Shown in pieces: positions 1 through 9,177 of a DNA stretch of 64,000 nt; the first letter of the stretch is position 1; each line of letters opens with the position of its first letter. The DNA is from Deltaproteobacteria bacterium (GTDB taxonomy: Bacteria > Myxococcota_A > Polyangia > Haliangiales > JADYYK01). Location: assembly GCA_020853705.1 (NCBI GenBank), contig JADYYK010000252.1:1-64000 (forward strand). Direction: 5' to 3'. The notes beneath the pieces were generated by a model, which saw only the letters and a list, made by a program, of their open reading frames with translations, did no database searches and was not told where the DNA came from. Both the position numbers and the translations under genes were made by a program.

Positions 1-462
1 GCCGATGGCGCGCACCAGCAGATCGGCGGTGACCCCGCGCAGCGCCTGCACGCTCGGGCTGGGGCCTTCGCGCGCCGGCGCCGCCGCGACCGGGACCATG
101 ACGTGCTGACCGGGCTGGAGCTCCAGCGTGAAGGCCTTCTCGAGGCCGTCGGCGGCCAGCATCACGGCGAGCTCGCCAGCAGGCAGGCCGGCCACCACGA
201 TACGGGCGGTGTGTGCGTCCATGACCACGGGGTGGCCGTTGATCGAGAGGTGGGCGCCGTCCACAGCGTGGGTGAACTGCAGGGTCAGCTCGGCGTCGTC
301 GCCGGGCTGGGCCTGCGGGTAGCGGGCGCTGACCGGGCGCGCGGCGGCGCCGCAGCCAGCCAGCGCGCCGAGCCCGAGGAGCCCGGCGAGCCCGGCGAAC
401 CAGGCGAGCCCGGCGAGGCAGCTCCAGCGGATCCAGCACACCGAGCCGGGTGATGCGCGCAT
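1..462 (-). CDS. Lipoprotein, unknown function (C-terminus off the window)
   Basis: Reading leftward from the ATG at 460-462 gives 154 open codons running off the left edge. The N-terminus is hydrophobic and ends in a lipobox LAGC at residues 34-37, so an envelope-anchored lipoprotein is likely. What follows looks like a small beta-rich domain (GDDAELTLQF, AHLSINGHPVVMD, GLPAGELAVML, HVMVPV), resembling an immunoglobulin-like or carboxypeptidase-regulatory fold, but no family can be named. A GGCTCGCC repeat in the DNA makes the signal peptide unusually rich in Gly, Leu and Ala. Divergent from the next lipoprotein, 65 bp away. Confidence 0.7.
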   Translation of the reverse strand, partial: MRASPGSVCWIRWSCLAGLAWFAGLAGLLGLGALAGCGAAARPVSARYPQAQPGDDAELTLQFTHAVDGAHLSINGHPVVMDAHTARIVVAGLPAGELAVMLAADGLEKAFTLELQPGQHVMVPVAAAPAREGPSPSVQALRGVTADLLVRAIG

Positions 463-527
463 GCCAGGTCGACCCGCGCCGCGGAGAGGCGGTTGCCAGG
501 CTGCCCAGCCCGGTGTCAAATGGCGCG

Positions 528-1292
528 ATGATCCGCACAGTCTGCGTGGTGACGACCCTGGGGCTCCTGTGGGCAGGCTGTGGTGGAGGCGGCGGCAGCT
601 CGCCGGATGGCAGCGTCATCCCGGGCGCCGACGCCAGCAGCGCCGACGCCGGCGTGGTGCCCGACGGCGGCAACTCCGCCGATGCCGCGGTGACCTGCGC
701 CACCGCGGCGATGGGGCTGGCGGTCGGGCTGTTCCCGTCGGGCGGCGCGACCAGCGGGGCCACGGTGGGCTACGTGGGCTGCAGCGCGACCACCACCGCG
801 ACCGGCACGCCGGCGATGTGGAGCCTGATGGTGTCGCAGCAGGCCAGCTACTTCCGGCTGACGCACACCGGCTTCCGCACCTCGCTGTCGGCCGAGATCA
901 ACCCGGTGGTGTTCAGCGCCGGGGCCACGCTGCCGCTGCAGCTCGTCAGCACCGGACTGTCGCCCTATGACGCCGGCAAGGCGCACCTGCTGGTCGCCAT
1001 CGGCACCGCGGTCGCGCCGTGCACCAAGGCGGGCAACACGGTGACGCTGCCCGGCCACCCCGAGGCGGTGGTCAGCTACATCAACGCTGCGGGCGCCAGC
1101 ACCGGCGGGACGTCGACCAGCAACGACGGCCTGGTGTGGATCACGGGGATCGTGCCGGGGCTGAACCCGATCGGGACGCCGACGCTGACCTCGGGTGTCG
1201 GCGGCTGCACGCCGCGCACGACCTTCAGCACCGGCAACGTCAACCTGGTGGTCGACGCGGTCACGGTGCTGAACGCCGAGATGCGCCAGTAG
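528..1292 (+). CDS. Lipoprotein with Asp/Ala-rich linker, unknown function
   Basis: 254 residues. The ATG at 528 is preferred over an upstream ATG at 450 because it starts a clean lipoprotein signal (MIRTVCVVTTLGLLWAGC, lipobox WAGC at 15-18). After the Cys comes a Gly/Ser/Asp-rich spacer with repeated DA pairs, then a globular part of about 200 residues rich in Thr, Gly and Val with three spaced Cys. No known family recognised. The hexamer TCAAAT ends 6 nt before the ATG and may be a -10 element, but it lacks the TA of the pattern seen elsewhere in this window. Confidence 0.75.
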   Translation: MIRTVCVVTTLGLLWAGCGGGGGSSPDGSVIPGADASSADAGVVPDGGNSADAAVTCATAAMGLAVGLFPSGGATSGATVGYVGCSATTTATGTPAMWSLMVSQQASYFRLTHTGFRTSLSAEINPVVFSAGATLPLQLVSTGLSPYDAGKAHLLVAIGTAVAPCTKAGNTVTLPGHPEAVVSYINAAGASTGGTSTSNDGLVWITGIVPGLNPIGTPTLTSGVGGCTPRTTFSTGNVNLVVDAVTVLNAEMRQ

Positions 1293-1303
1293 CGCGCGGC
1301 TGC

Positions 1304-2059
1304 TCAGGTCGTGCGCACGGCGCGGAAGCGCAGGCGCACATAGTCGGCGGTCCAGCGTCCGCCGGCGTCACACAGGGTCGGGCGCACGCGCTGCTCGACC
1401 TCGGCCAGGAAGCCGGCGCGCTGCTCGGGCGGCAGCACGCGAGTGAACGACTCGGCGAAGGTGGCCAGCCAGCCGCCCAGCGCGCCGGGCAGCGGGGTCG
1501 GGCGCGGGAACAGGCGGATCTCGGGCACCTCGAAGCCGGCGCGCGCGAGGCGGGCGGCATAGTCAACCACGGTGGGGAAGTACCACGGCGACGCGGCGCG
1601 GCCATCGAGGCCGCGGGCGTCGAGCCCGGCGATGAGCGCGCCGTGGATGGTCTCCACACAGCCGTCGCCGCCGCACTCGGCCACGAAGCGACCCCCGGGA
1701 CGCAGGGCGCGCGCGACACCCTCCAGCACGCGGTCGGCGTCGGGCATCCAGTGCAGCGCGGCGTTGGAGAACACGGCGTCGAACTCGCCGTCGAAGGCCA
1801 GCTCCTCCCCGGCCATCACGCGCGCGTCGAGGCCGAGCGCCTGGGCGGCGGCGATCTGCTCCGGGCTGGAGTCGACCCCGACGACCTTGCAGCCGCGCGC
1901 CACCAGGGTGCGCGTCAGCGCGCCGTCGCCGCAGCCGAGATCGAGGATGCGCTCGCCGGGCTGCGGGGCCAGCAGCTCGAGCACGGGCTGGCCGAGATCG
2001 GCCACGAATCGTGCGTTCTCGGCGTAGCGCGCCGGATCCCAGCGCTGGGGGCCACTCAT
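1304..2059 (-). CDS. Class I SAM-dependent methyltransferase
   Basis: 251 residues, full length for a small-molecule methyltransferase of the UbiE/trans-aconitate methyltransferase type. The SAM-binding motif I DLGCGDGALT lies near residues 41-50, the acidic end of strand beta2 is VVGVDSS, and FDAVFSNAALHWMPD is the post-I/motif II block. The N-terminal Trp-Asp-Pro-Xaa-Arg-Tyr stretch is typical of methyltransferases acting on small carboxylates, but the substrate cannot be read from sequence. Divergent from serA with 56 bp between the starts. Confidence 0.85.
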   Translation of the reverse strand: MSGPQRWDPARYAENARFVADLGQPVLELLAPQPGERILDLGCGDGALTRTLVARGCKVVGVDSSPEQIAAAQALGLDARVMAGEELAFDGEFDAVFSNAALHWMPDADRVLEGVARALRPGGRFVAECGGDGCVETIHGALIAGLDARGLDGRAASPWYFPTVVDYAARLARAGFEVPEIRLFPRPTPLPGALGGWLATFAESFTRVLPPEQRAGFLAEVEQRVRPTLCDAGGRWTADYVRLRFRAVRTT

Positions 2060-2101
2060 GATGCGGACACGGGCGGGGCAGACGTCGGCATGCCGCGAGT
2101 G

Positions 2102-2107
2102 TACCCT
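2102..2107 (+). promoter_or_regulatory. -10 element of serA (leaderless)
   Basis: TACCCT ends 8 nt before the serA ATG, so a start 6-8 nt downstream of the hexamer would fall on or next to the A of ATG. No clear -35 box and no Shine-Dalgarno sequence is present. This is the commonest promoter arrangement in the window. Confidence 0.55.
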
Positions 2108-2115
2108 CTGGGGCC

Positions 2116-3315
2116 ATGAAGCTGCTCATCGCGGACAAGCTGGAGGACCAGGCGCTGCAGGCGCTGCGGGCGCTGCCCGGGCTGGAGGTGGTGGCGCAGC
2201 CCGGCATCAGCAAGGACGCGCTGCCCGACGCCATGGCCGGCGTCGGCATCCTCATCGTGCGTGGCAAGCAGGTCAGCGCGGCTGTGTTCGAGCGCGCCGA
2301 TGCGCTGCAGCTGGTGGTGCGCGCGGGCGCCGGCGTCAACACCATCGACGTCAAGGCGGCCAGCGCGCGCGGCGTGTTCGTGGCCAACTGCCCGGGCAAG
2401 AACGCCATCGCGGTGGCCGAGCTGGCCATCGGCCTGATGCTGGCGCTGGATCGGCGGCTGCCCGACGCAGTGGCCTCGCTGCGCGCGGGGCGCTGGGAGA
2501 AGGGCGAATATGGCAAGGCCGATGGCCTCCACGGCAAGGCGCTCGGGGTCGCCGGGCTGGGGGCGATCGGGCGCGAGGTGCTGCTGCGCGGGCGCGCGCT
2601 GGGGCTGCGCGGTCACGTGCACTCGCGCTCGCTGACCGCCGAGGGCGCGGCCGAGCTGGGGGTGACGCGGCATGACTCGCTGCGCTCGCTGGCGGCGGCG
2701 TCGGACATCCTGTCCTTGCACCTGCCCATGACGGCGGCGACGCGCGGGGCGGTCAACGCCGAGGTGCTGGGGGCGCTGCCGGCGCGCGCAATGCTGATCA
2801 ACACGGCGCGCGCCGAGGTGGTCGATCACGCCGCGCTGGCCGAGCTGGTGCGTACCCGGGGCCTGCGCGTCGGCCTCGACGTGCTGCCCGGCGAGCCCGA
2901 GGCGGCGTCCGCCAGCTACAGCCACGAGCTGCTGGCGCTGCCCGGGGTCATCGCGACGCCGCACGTGGGCGCGTCGACGGCGCAGGCGCAGCTGGCCATC
3001 GCCGACGAGGCGGTGCGCATCGTGGCGTCGTTCCTCAAGGCCGGCGAGGTGCCGAACTGTGTCAACGTCGCGGTCACGCCGCCGGCGCACTGTCAGCTGG
3101 TGACCCGCCACCTGGATCGGGTCGGCGTGCTGGCGTCGCTGCTGGGCGTCATCAAGCAGCACGGCATCAACGTGGGCGAGATGCAGAACCGCCAGTTCGA
3201 GGGCGGCGCGGCGGCCACCGCGATCATCCGCCTGGGCAGCGCCCCCCCGGCGGCCTGCATCGACGAGCTGCGTCGGGTGCCCGACGTCCTGCACATCGAG
3301 GTCGTGATGCTTTAA
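2116..3315 (+). CDS. serA: D-3-phosphoglycerate dehydrogenase
   Basis: 399 residues. Oxidises 3-phosphoglycerate to 3-phosphohydroxypyruvate with NAD, the first step of serine synthesis. The dehydrogenase fold is complete: NAD-binding GxGxxG at 146-151 (GLGAIG), catalytic Arg232 in NTARAE, the Glu of LPGEPE near 260, and His283 in TPHVGAS. A C-terminal ACT domain (about 325-399) matches the short E. coli-type SerA and suggests allosteric feedback by serine. First gene of an operon: kbl starts 2 nt after the stop, and tdh overlaps kbl. Start supported by -10 element TACCCT 8 nt upstream and no competing start. Confidence 0.93.
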   Translation: MKLLIADKLEDQALQALRALPGLEVVAQPGISKDALPDAMAGVGILIVRGKQVSAAVFERADALQLVVRAGAGVNTIDVKAASARGVFVANCPGKNAIAVAELAIGLMLALDRRLPDAVASLRAGRWEKGEYGKADGLHGKALGVAGLGAIGREVLLRGRALGLRGHVHSRSLTAEGAAELGVTRHDSLRSLAAASDILSLHLPMTAATRGAVNAEVLGALPARAMLINTARAEVVDHAALAELVRTRGLRVGLDVLPGEPEAASASYSHELLALPGVIATPHVGASTAQAQLAIADEAVRIVASFLKAGEVPNCVNVAVTPPAHCQLVTRHLDRVGVLASLLGVIKQHGINVGEMQNRQFEGGAAATAIIRLGSAPPAACIDELRRVPDVLHIEVVML

Positions 3316-3316
3316 A

Positions 3317-4530
<1,214 letters not shown>

Positions 4531-4534
<4 letters not shown>

Positions 4535-5556
4535 GGGCGCTGGTCAAGTCGCGCGCCGAGCACGGCATCTGGCTGGAGGAGCAGCCCATGCCCAGCGTCG
4601 GCCACAACGACGTGCTGGTGCGCATCAGCAAGGCCGCGGTGTGCGGCACCGACATCCACATCTACACCTGGGACGACTGGTCCAAGCGCAACATCAAGGT
4701 GCCGATGACCATCGGGCACGAGTTCGTCGGCCGCATCGAGGCGGTCGGCAGCGAGGTCTCGGGCTTCAAGCCAGGGAATCGCGTCTCGGGCGAGGGCCAC
4801 ATCACCTGCGGCCACTGTCGCAACTGTCGCGCCGGGCGGCGCCACCTGTGTCGCAACACCGTGGGCGTCGGCGTCAGCCGGCCGGGCTGCTTCGCGGACT
4901 ACCTGTGCCTGCCCGCGGTCAACGCCTTCCACGTGCCCGACGCCATCGGCGACGACGTGGCGTCGTTCCTGGATCCGCTGGGCAACGCCACCCACACGGC
5001 GCTGTCGTTCGATCTGGTCGGCGAGGACGTGCTGATCACCGGGGCGGGGCCGATCGGGATCATGGCGACCGCGATCGCGCGCCACGTGGGCGCGCGCTTC
5101 GTGGTGGTGACCGACGTCAACGAGTACCGGCTGGAGCTGGCGCGCAAGATGGGGGCGACGCGCGCGGTCAACATCAAGGCGACCTCGCTGGAGGCGACCA
5201 TTGCCGAGCTCGGCATGACCGAGGGTTTCGACGTCGGCATGGAGATGTCAGGCAACCCGGACGCGCTGCGCGGCATGCTGAAGACGATGAACCACGGCGG
5301 GCGCGTCGCGCTGCTGGGCATCCCGCCGGGCGAGATCGCCATCGACTGGAACCTGGTCATCTTCAAGGGGCTGGTGCTGAAGGGGATCTACGGGCGCGAG
5401 ATGTTCGAGACCTGGTACAAGATGGCCAGCATGCTGCAGAGCGGGCTGGATGTGCGCCCGGTGATCACGCATCACTTCGCGGCGCGCGACTTCCTGCAGG
5501 CCTTCGAGGTCATGCGCTCGGGTAGCTCGGGCAAGGTCATCCTCGACTGGACGTGA
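4531..5556 (+). CDS. tdh: L-threonine 3-dehydrogenase
   Basis: 341 residues from GTG 4531, the same length as E. coli Tdh. Zinc-dependent medium-chain dehydrogenase that oxidises threonine to 2-amino-3-ketobutyrate with NAD. Catalytic zinc ligands C38, H63 and E64, and structural zinc cysteines C93, C96, C99 and C107, are all present at the E. coli positions. The Rossmann motif GAGPIG lies near 170. The start was set at the GTG overlapping the kbl stop rather than an upstream GTG at 4504, because the protein then begins VRALVKSRAEHGIW in register with characterised enzymes. Last gene of serA-kbl-tdh. Confidence 0.95.
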
Positions 5557-5568
5557 AAGCACCGGACA

Positions 5569-5598
5569 GGTGCGGCCCCGCCAGGGCGGGGCCACACC
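5569..5598 (+). terminator. Hairpin after tdh, probable terminator
   Basis: Arms of 14 nt (5569-5582 and 5585-5598) pair with one mismatch around a 2-nt turn, 12 nt after the tdh stop. There is no U-tract, so it would act as a GC-rich or Rho-assisted terminator, or as an RNA-stabilising 3' end. Confidence 0.5.
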
Positions 5599-5705
5599 TG
5601 AGGGAAGTCGCGTGGTTGCGTGCGTGCGCTGGCGCACCAAAGGTGGTGATTGCGCGGCCATGCGCTTCGACTATGCTGCGGGCTTTTAGCGCCGAGAGAG
5701 GTTTC

Positions 5706-6677
5706 ATGCGCGCGCTGGGCACGCTGAGCTTGGTTTCCCTGATGATGCTGACGGTCGCGGGCTGCGCGACCGCGAGCGGTGGCAACGATCCCGACGCGGG
5801 CGGTGACGACGACGTCGACGCGCGCGTGGTCGACGCCGCGCTGGACAAGGACGCCGCGCCGGTCGATGCCGCGGCGGTCGATGGCCAGGCGGTCGATGCC
5901 GCGCAGCCGGACGCCCAGCTGGTCGACGCGCAGATGGTCGACGCCCGGCTGCCCGACGCGCAGATGCTCGACGCGCAGATGCTCGATGCCGCGGTGCCCG
6001 ACGCGATGGCGCCGGACGCCGCGCCGATGTGTGTGCCGCCGGTGGCGGGGCCGTGTGACACCGCGCCGCAGTGCGGCTGCAGCGGGACGCAGAACTGTGT
6101 CGTCATCGACAACACCAGCGGCAACACCGGCTGCATCACCGCGGGCGCGGTGGCGCCGTACCGGTCGTGCACCACCAACAGCCAGTGCTCGCGCGGCAAC
6201 TCGTGCTTCGGCGGGCTGTGCACGCCGTACTGCGCGGGCAGCGCCGACTGCCCGGGGGCGTATCGCCAGTGCAAGCAGGCCTACTACGAGGACGGCGGGG
6301 GCGCGACGCTGCCGACGCCGGGGTTCCTGTACTGCACGCTGACCTGTGACCCGGTCAATCCGCAGCTGGATGACGCGACCTATGACGCCTGCGGACCGGG
6401 GCTGAAGTGTCTGCCCTCGAACGACCGCGCCAGCGACTGCTACAACCTGGGCTCGGGGTCGGGCGTGCAGGACGACGTTTGCGGCTTCACCACAGGTGAT
6501 GACTCGCTGTGCGCGCCGGGGTACCTGTGCGTGGGAACGCCGCCTCTCGGGTTCCCGTTCGCATGTGCCAAGTTCTGTGTGGTCGGCGGCAGCGGGTGCC
6601 CGAGCGGGACGACGTGCAGGGGATTCTCGACGGCGCAGTTCGCGGGGCCGAACACCATCGGGATCTGCCAGCAGTAG
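5706..6677 (+). CDS. Cys-rich lipoprotein with long Asp/Ala repeat stalk
   Basis: 323 residues from ATG 5706, which has GAGAGAG upstream and opens a signal peptide ending in VAGC (lipobox near 16-19). Residues about 25-100 are an imperfect VDAxxPDA repeat with many Asp and Ala, likely an extended acidic stalk. The C-terminal 200 residues carry some 24 Cys in CxxxxxC spacings with patterns such as NSQCSRGNSCFGGLCTPYC, resembling the Cys-rich modules of myxobacterial surface proteins. No enzymatic motif. A TATGCT hexamer lies about 30 nt upstream, so unlike many neighbours this gene appears to have a 5' leader. Confidence 0.8.
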   Translation: MRALGTLSLVSLMMLTVAGCATASGGNDPDAGGDDDVDARVVDAALDKDAAPVDAAAVDGQAVDAAQPDAQLVDAQMVDARLPDAQMLDAQMLDAAVPDAMAPDAAPMCVPPVAGPCDTAPQCGCSGTQNCVVIDNTSGNTGCITAGAVAPYRSCTTNSQCSRGNSCFGGLCTPYCAGSADCPGAYRQCKQAYYEDGGGATLPTPGFLYCTLTCDPVNPQLDDATYDACGPGLKCLPSNDRASDCYNLGSGSGVQDDVCGFTTGDDSLCAPGYLCVGTPPLGFPFACAKFCVVGGSGCPSGTTCRGFSTAQFAGPNTIGICQQ

Positions 6678-6742
6678 CGCGCACACGTCACGAGCCACGA
6701 GCCACGAGCCACGAGTCACGGGCACGAGTCACGAGTCACGCG

Positions 6743-7495
6743 CTACGGCTCGCACTCCGCGCTGGTCAGGTCGCTGGCCGTCATGCAGTCGCGGAACTGC
6801 GCCGCGCAGGTGGTGAACTCCCCGGTGTCGCCGCTGTCCTGGCAGCGCAGGCGCTGCTTCATGCAGGTCAGGCAGTAGTCGCGGTCCTCCTCGGCGTCGC
6901 GCTCGCGCAGCTCGGCGTCGCTGATGAACTTCTCGTACACGATGGCGCGGAAGGGGCCGCTGCCGGCGCTGTGGCTGTGCTCGTCGCGGCCGGTCACCAC
7001 CAGGGTCAGGTTGCCGTCGCTCTGCGGGCACAGCTCGCCGCCGGCCTGCAGCAGGCGACGGCTGCCGGCGACCGCGCCGCCGCTGGAGCCGCGTGACTCG
7101 CGAGCGGCGGTGAGCTCGAGGCGCAGGCCGGGGCCACGGTCGCTGTCGGGGCGCGCGCCGGCCTCGAGCACCACCACGGCCAGGTAGCAGCGCTCGCGGC
7201 GGGCCGGGAAGCTGATGGTCGGGATGCGCTCGAGCTTGCCGTGCACCGGTGCGCCGGCGGCGGTGTAGCCCTCGGTCAGCTCGGCCAGGCGGGCGGCCAC
7301 CGCGCTGTCGGGCTCGGCTTGCTCGGGCGTCGGCGCCGGTGCGGCGGCTGCGGCGGGCGCGGGACCTGGTGGTGGCGCCGGGGTGACGGTGCCGACCGTC
7401 GCTGCCGGGGCGCCCTGGGGCAGCGCGCTGTCGGCCGGTCTGGGTGCGCAGCCGGCGAGCGCCAGCAGCGCGAAGGCACGAAGGGGAGGGCGCAT
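6743..7495 (-). CDS. Lipoprotein, unknown function
   Basis: 250 residues. The ATG at 7493-7495 begins a lipoprotein signal with lipobox LAGC near 14-17, followed by a Pro/Ala-rich linker. A TATCAT hexamer ends 7 nt upstream (7503-7508 on this strand), which supports this start over longer in-frame extensions. The mature domain has a conserved-looking centre (ERCYLAVVVLEAGARPDSDRG) and a C-terminal Cys cluster (DYCLTCMKQRLRC, then two more Cys) that probably forms disulfides. No family recognised. Confidence 0.75.
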   Translation of the reverse strand: MRPPLRAFALLALAGCAPRPADSALPQGAPAATVGTVTPAPPPGPAPAAAAAPAPTPEQAEPDSAVAARLAELTEGYTAAGAPVHGKLERIPTISFPARRERCYLAVVVLEAGARPDSDRGPGLRLELTAARESRGSSGGAVAGSRRLLQAGGELCPQSDGNLTLVVTGRDEHSHSAGSGPFRAIVYEKFISDAELRERDAEEDRDYCLTCMKQRLRCQDSGDTGEFTTCAAQFRDCMTASDLTSAECEP

Positions 7496-7637
7496 CGCCG
7501 CGATGATACGCGGCCGGCTCCGCGACCTGCGTGAGCCCGCGCCTTGCAGTGCGCTGGACCCGCCACGGCGCGTCGCGGGTTTGCCCCGCGCGAACGCCAG
7601 GATTCTGCAAAACCCTCTCGAAAATCTGAGGTCTCGA

Positions 7638-8297
7638 ATGCGGCGGACGCTGGTGCTGGGCCTGGTGTGGGGGATGCTGGGGTGTTCGGGCGCGGGTGAG
7701 CCGGGGCCGCAAGGACCGACCCTGCCAGTGGTCGAGGCCGGGGCGCCGCTCGACGCCACGTTCGCTGCGCGCGCGCGGGAGATCGCCCGCCAGTACAAGG
7801 CCTGGGGCCGCGTCGACGACGAGCTGCGCTGGGCGCCGTTCCTGTGTCGCCAGCCCATGCCGGCCAGCGCGCACGTCAGCGCCTCGGGCCACGTCGACAC
7901 CCACGGGCAGAAGCTGTACTCGGTGTTCGTGCGCGATCGCGAGCGCTATCCGGCCGACTCGCAGGTCGGACAGGTCGTGGTCAAGGAGTCGTTCGTGCCC
8001 GAGCCGGTCGAGCAGGCGGCGCCGTTCGATCAGACCACGGCGCAGAACGTCGAGGCCGATCACTTCCATCCCTATGTGGTGAAGGACGGCGTGACCTACC
8101 GCGCCGGGGCGCCGGCCGGGCTGTTCGTGATGTTCAAGCTGTCACCGACCACGGTGGGGACGGATCGTGGCTGGGTCTACGCCACGGTGAACACCGCGGG
8201 CGAGGTCAGCGCGGCGGGGCGGATCGCGTCGTGCATGACCTGCCACGAGGACGCCGAGCATGATCGGCTGTTCGGGGTCCAGACCAGCCCGTACTGA
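7638..8297 (+). CDS. Cytochrome P460-like lipoprotein
   Basis: 219 residues from ATG 7638, with lipobox MLGC near 13-16. The body (residues about 45-210) resembles the cytochrome P460 family: KAWGR near the start, the LYSVFVRDRERYP and GQVVVKESF blocks, and a C-terminal c-type haem site CMTCHE. P460-type proteins bind haem covalently and oxidise small nitrogen compounds or act in peroxide chemistry; the substrate here is unknown. The single CxxCH and the KESF motif are what I see; the family name is from memory of those motifs. Standing alone on the + strand. Confidence 0.65.
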   Translation: MRRTLVLGLVWGMLGCSGAGEPGPQGPTLPVVEAGAPLDATFAARAREIARQYKAWGRVDDELRWAPFLCRQPMPASAHVSASGHVDTHGQKLYSVFVRDRERYPADSQVGQVVVKESFVPEPVEQAAPFDQTTAQNVEADHFHPYVVKDGVTYRAGAPAGLFVMFKLSPTTVGTDRGWVYATVNTAGEVSAAGRIASCMTCHEDAEHDRLFGVQTSPY

Positions 8298-8299
8298 GG

Positions 8300-8911
8300 T
8301 CAGATGTGGTCGAACTCGCCGACGACATCGGCGATGAAGCGGCGGTCCTCGTCGGTGACGGTGCTCTCGTCGGTGGCGGCGGAGAGCGTCGCGCGGTGCG
8401 CGCGGTCGATGGTGCGGCGAGCCAGGCCGGTCCAGCCCGCGCTGGCGCCGGTGATGTAGATCGAGGTCACGTCGCCATCGATGTCGGTGATGATGGTGGT
8501 CAGCAGGTAGCCCACGTCGCCGACCTGGATGTTGATGCGCACGCGGTCACCGACGCCGCGCCCCTTGGTCGAGCCGGTCAGGCGCAGCCAGTCGCTGGCG
8601 CCGATGATGTCAGCCTCGGCCAGGTCGCTGGTGTGGGCGAAGCGCAGCGACAGATCGGGCGCGGTCACCGGCGGGGTGGCGCGGACCGAGACGCGCTCAT
8701 CGACCTGCTGGCGCCGCGCGCGCTGCTCGCCGCGCGGCAGGACGCGCTCGATGGTGCCGCGCCTGGCGGCGCCGGCGTGGGCCTGCCTGACGTGCATGAG
8801 GAGGCGCGCAGAGGCGGCCCCGAAGCTGGCGGCTGACACCCGCAGGCCGCAGGCGGCGCAGATGCGGAGGCTGGCTTCGTGACTGCTGGCGTCCTTGGTC
8901 CTGGTCATCAT
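8300..8911 (-). CDS. Zinc-finger-like protein of unknown function
   Basis: 203 residues from the ATG at 8911 (a second Met follows directly). Residues 18-45 read C-x2-C-x18-H-x4-H (Cys18, Cys21, His40, His45), the ligand order of a C2H2 zinc finger. The second half (about 75-200) is a different, beta-rich region with RVRINIQVGDVGYLLTTII and a Thr/Asp-rich tail. The region vaguely recalls PilZ-like beta barrels but the RxxxR and DxSxxG signatures are not clear, so I leave it unassigned. Divergent from the WD40 kinase. Confidence 0.6.
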   Translation of the reverse strand: MMTRTKDASSHEASLRICAACGLRVSAASFGAASARLLMHVRQAHAGAARRGTIERVLPRGEQRARRQQVDERVSVRATPPVTAPDLSLRFAHTSDLAEADIIGASDWLRLTGSTKGRGVGDRVRINIQVGDVGYLLTTIITDIDGDVTSIYITGASAGWTGLARRTIDRAHRATLSAATDESTVTDEDRRFIADVVGEFDHI

Positions 8912-9030
8912 GACGGGCTGTATTGCGAAGCGGGTGCCAGGGGCTGACATGCTGCAAGGCGGCGGGATCGCTGCAGAGGAGGAGGCTGCTGCGGCGGATT
9001 GGTCTGGTGGTGGCGCCATAGAGATGGTGC

Positions 9031-9129
9031 GGGGACCAGGGTATGTGGGGGAGGGGCGGCGCGGGGGACCAGGGTCGGTGGGGGGAGGGGCGGCGTGGGG
9101 ACCAGGGCAGACGGGGCAAGGCGGGCCGG
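9031..9129. repeat. 33-bp tandem repeat upstream of the WD40 kinase
   Basis: Three units starting at 9031, 9064 and 9097 each begin GGGGACCAGGG; units one and two match over nearly their whole length and the third decays. It lies in the 266-bp gap (8912-9177) between divergent genes. Nothing else was seen in that gap except the TAGGGT hexamer at 9166-9171, 6 nt before the kinase GTG. Confidence 0.75.
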
Positions 9130-9177
9130 CGCCGGGGCGGGCACGGGGGGCGGGATACGGCGTGATAGGGTCGGCGC

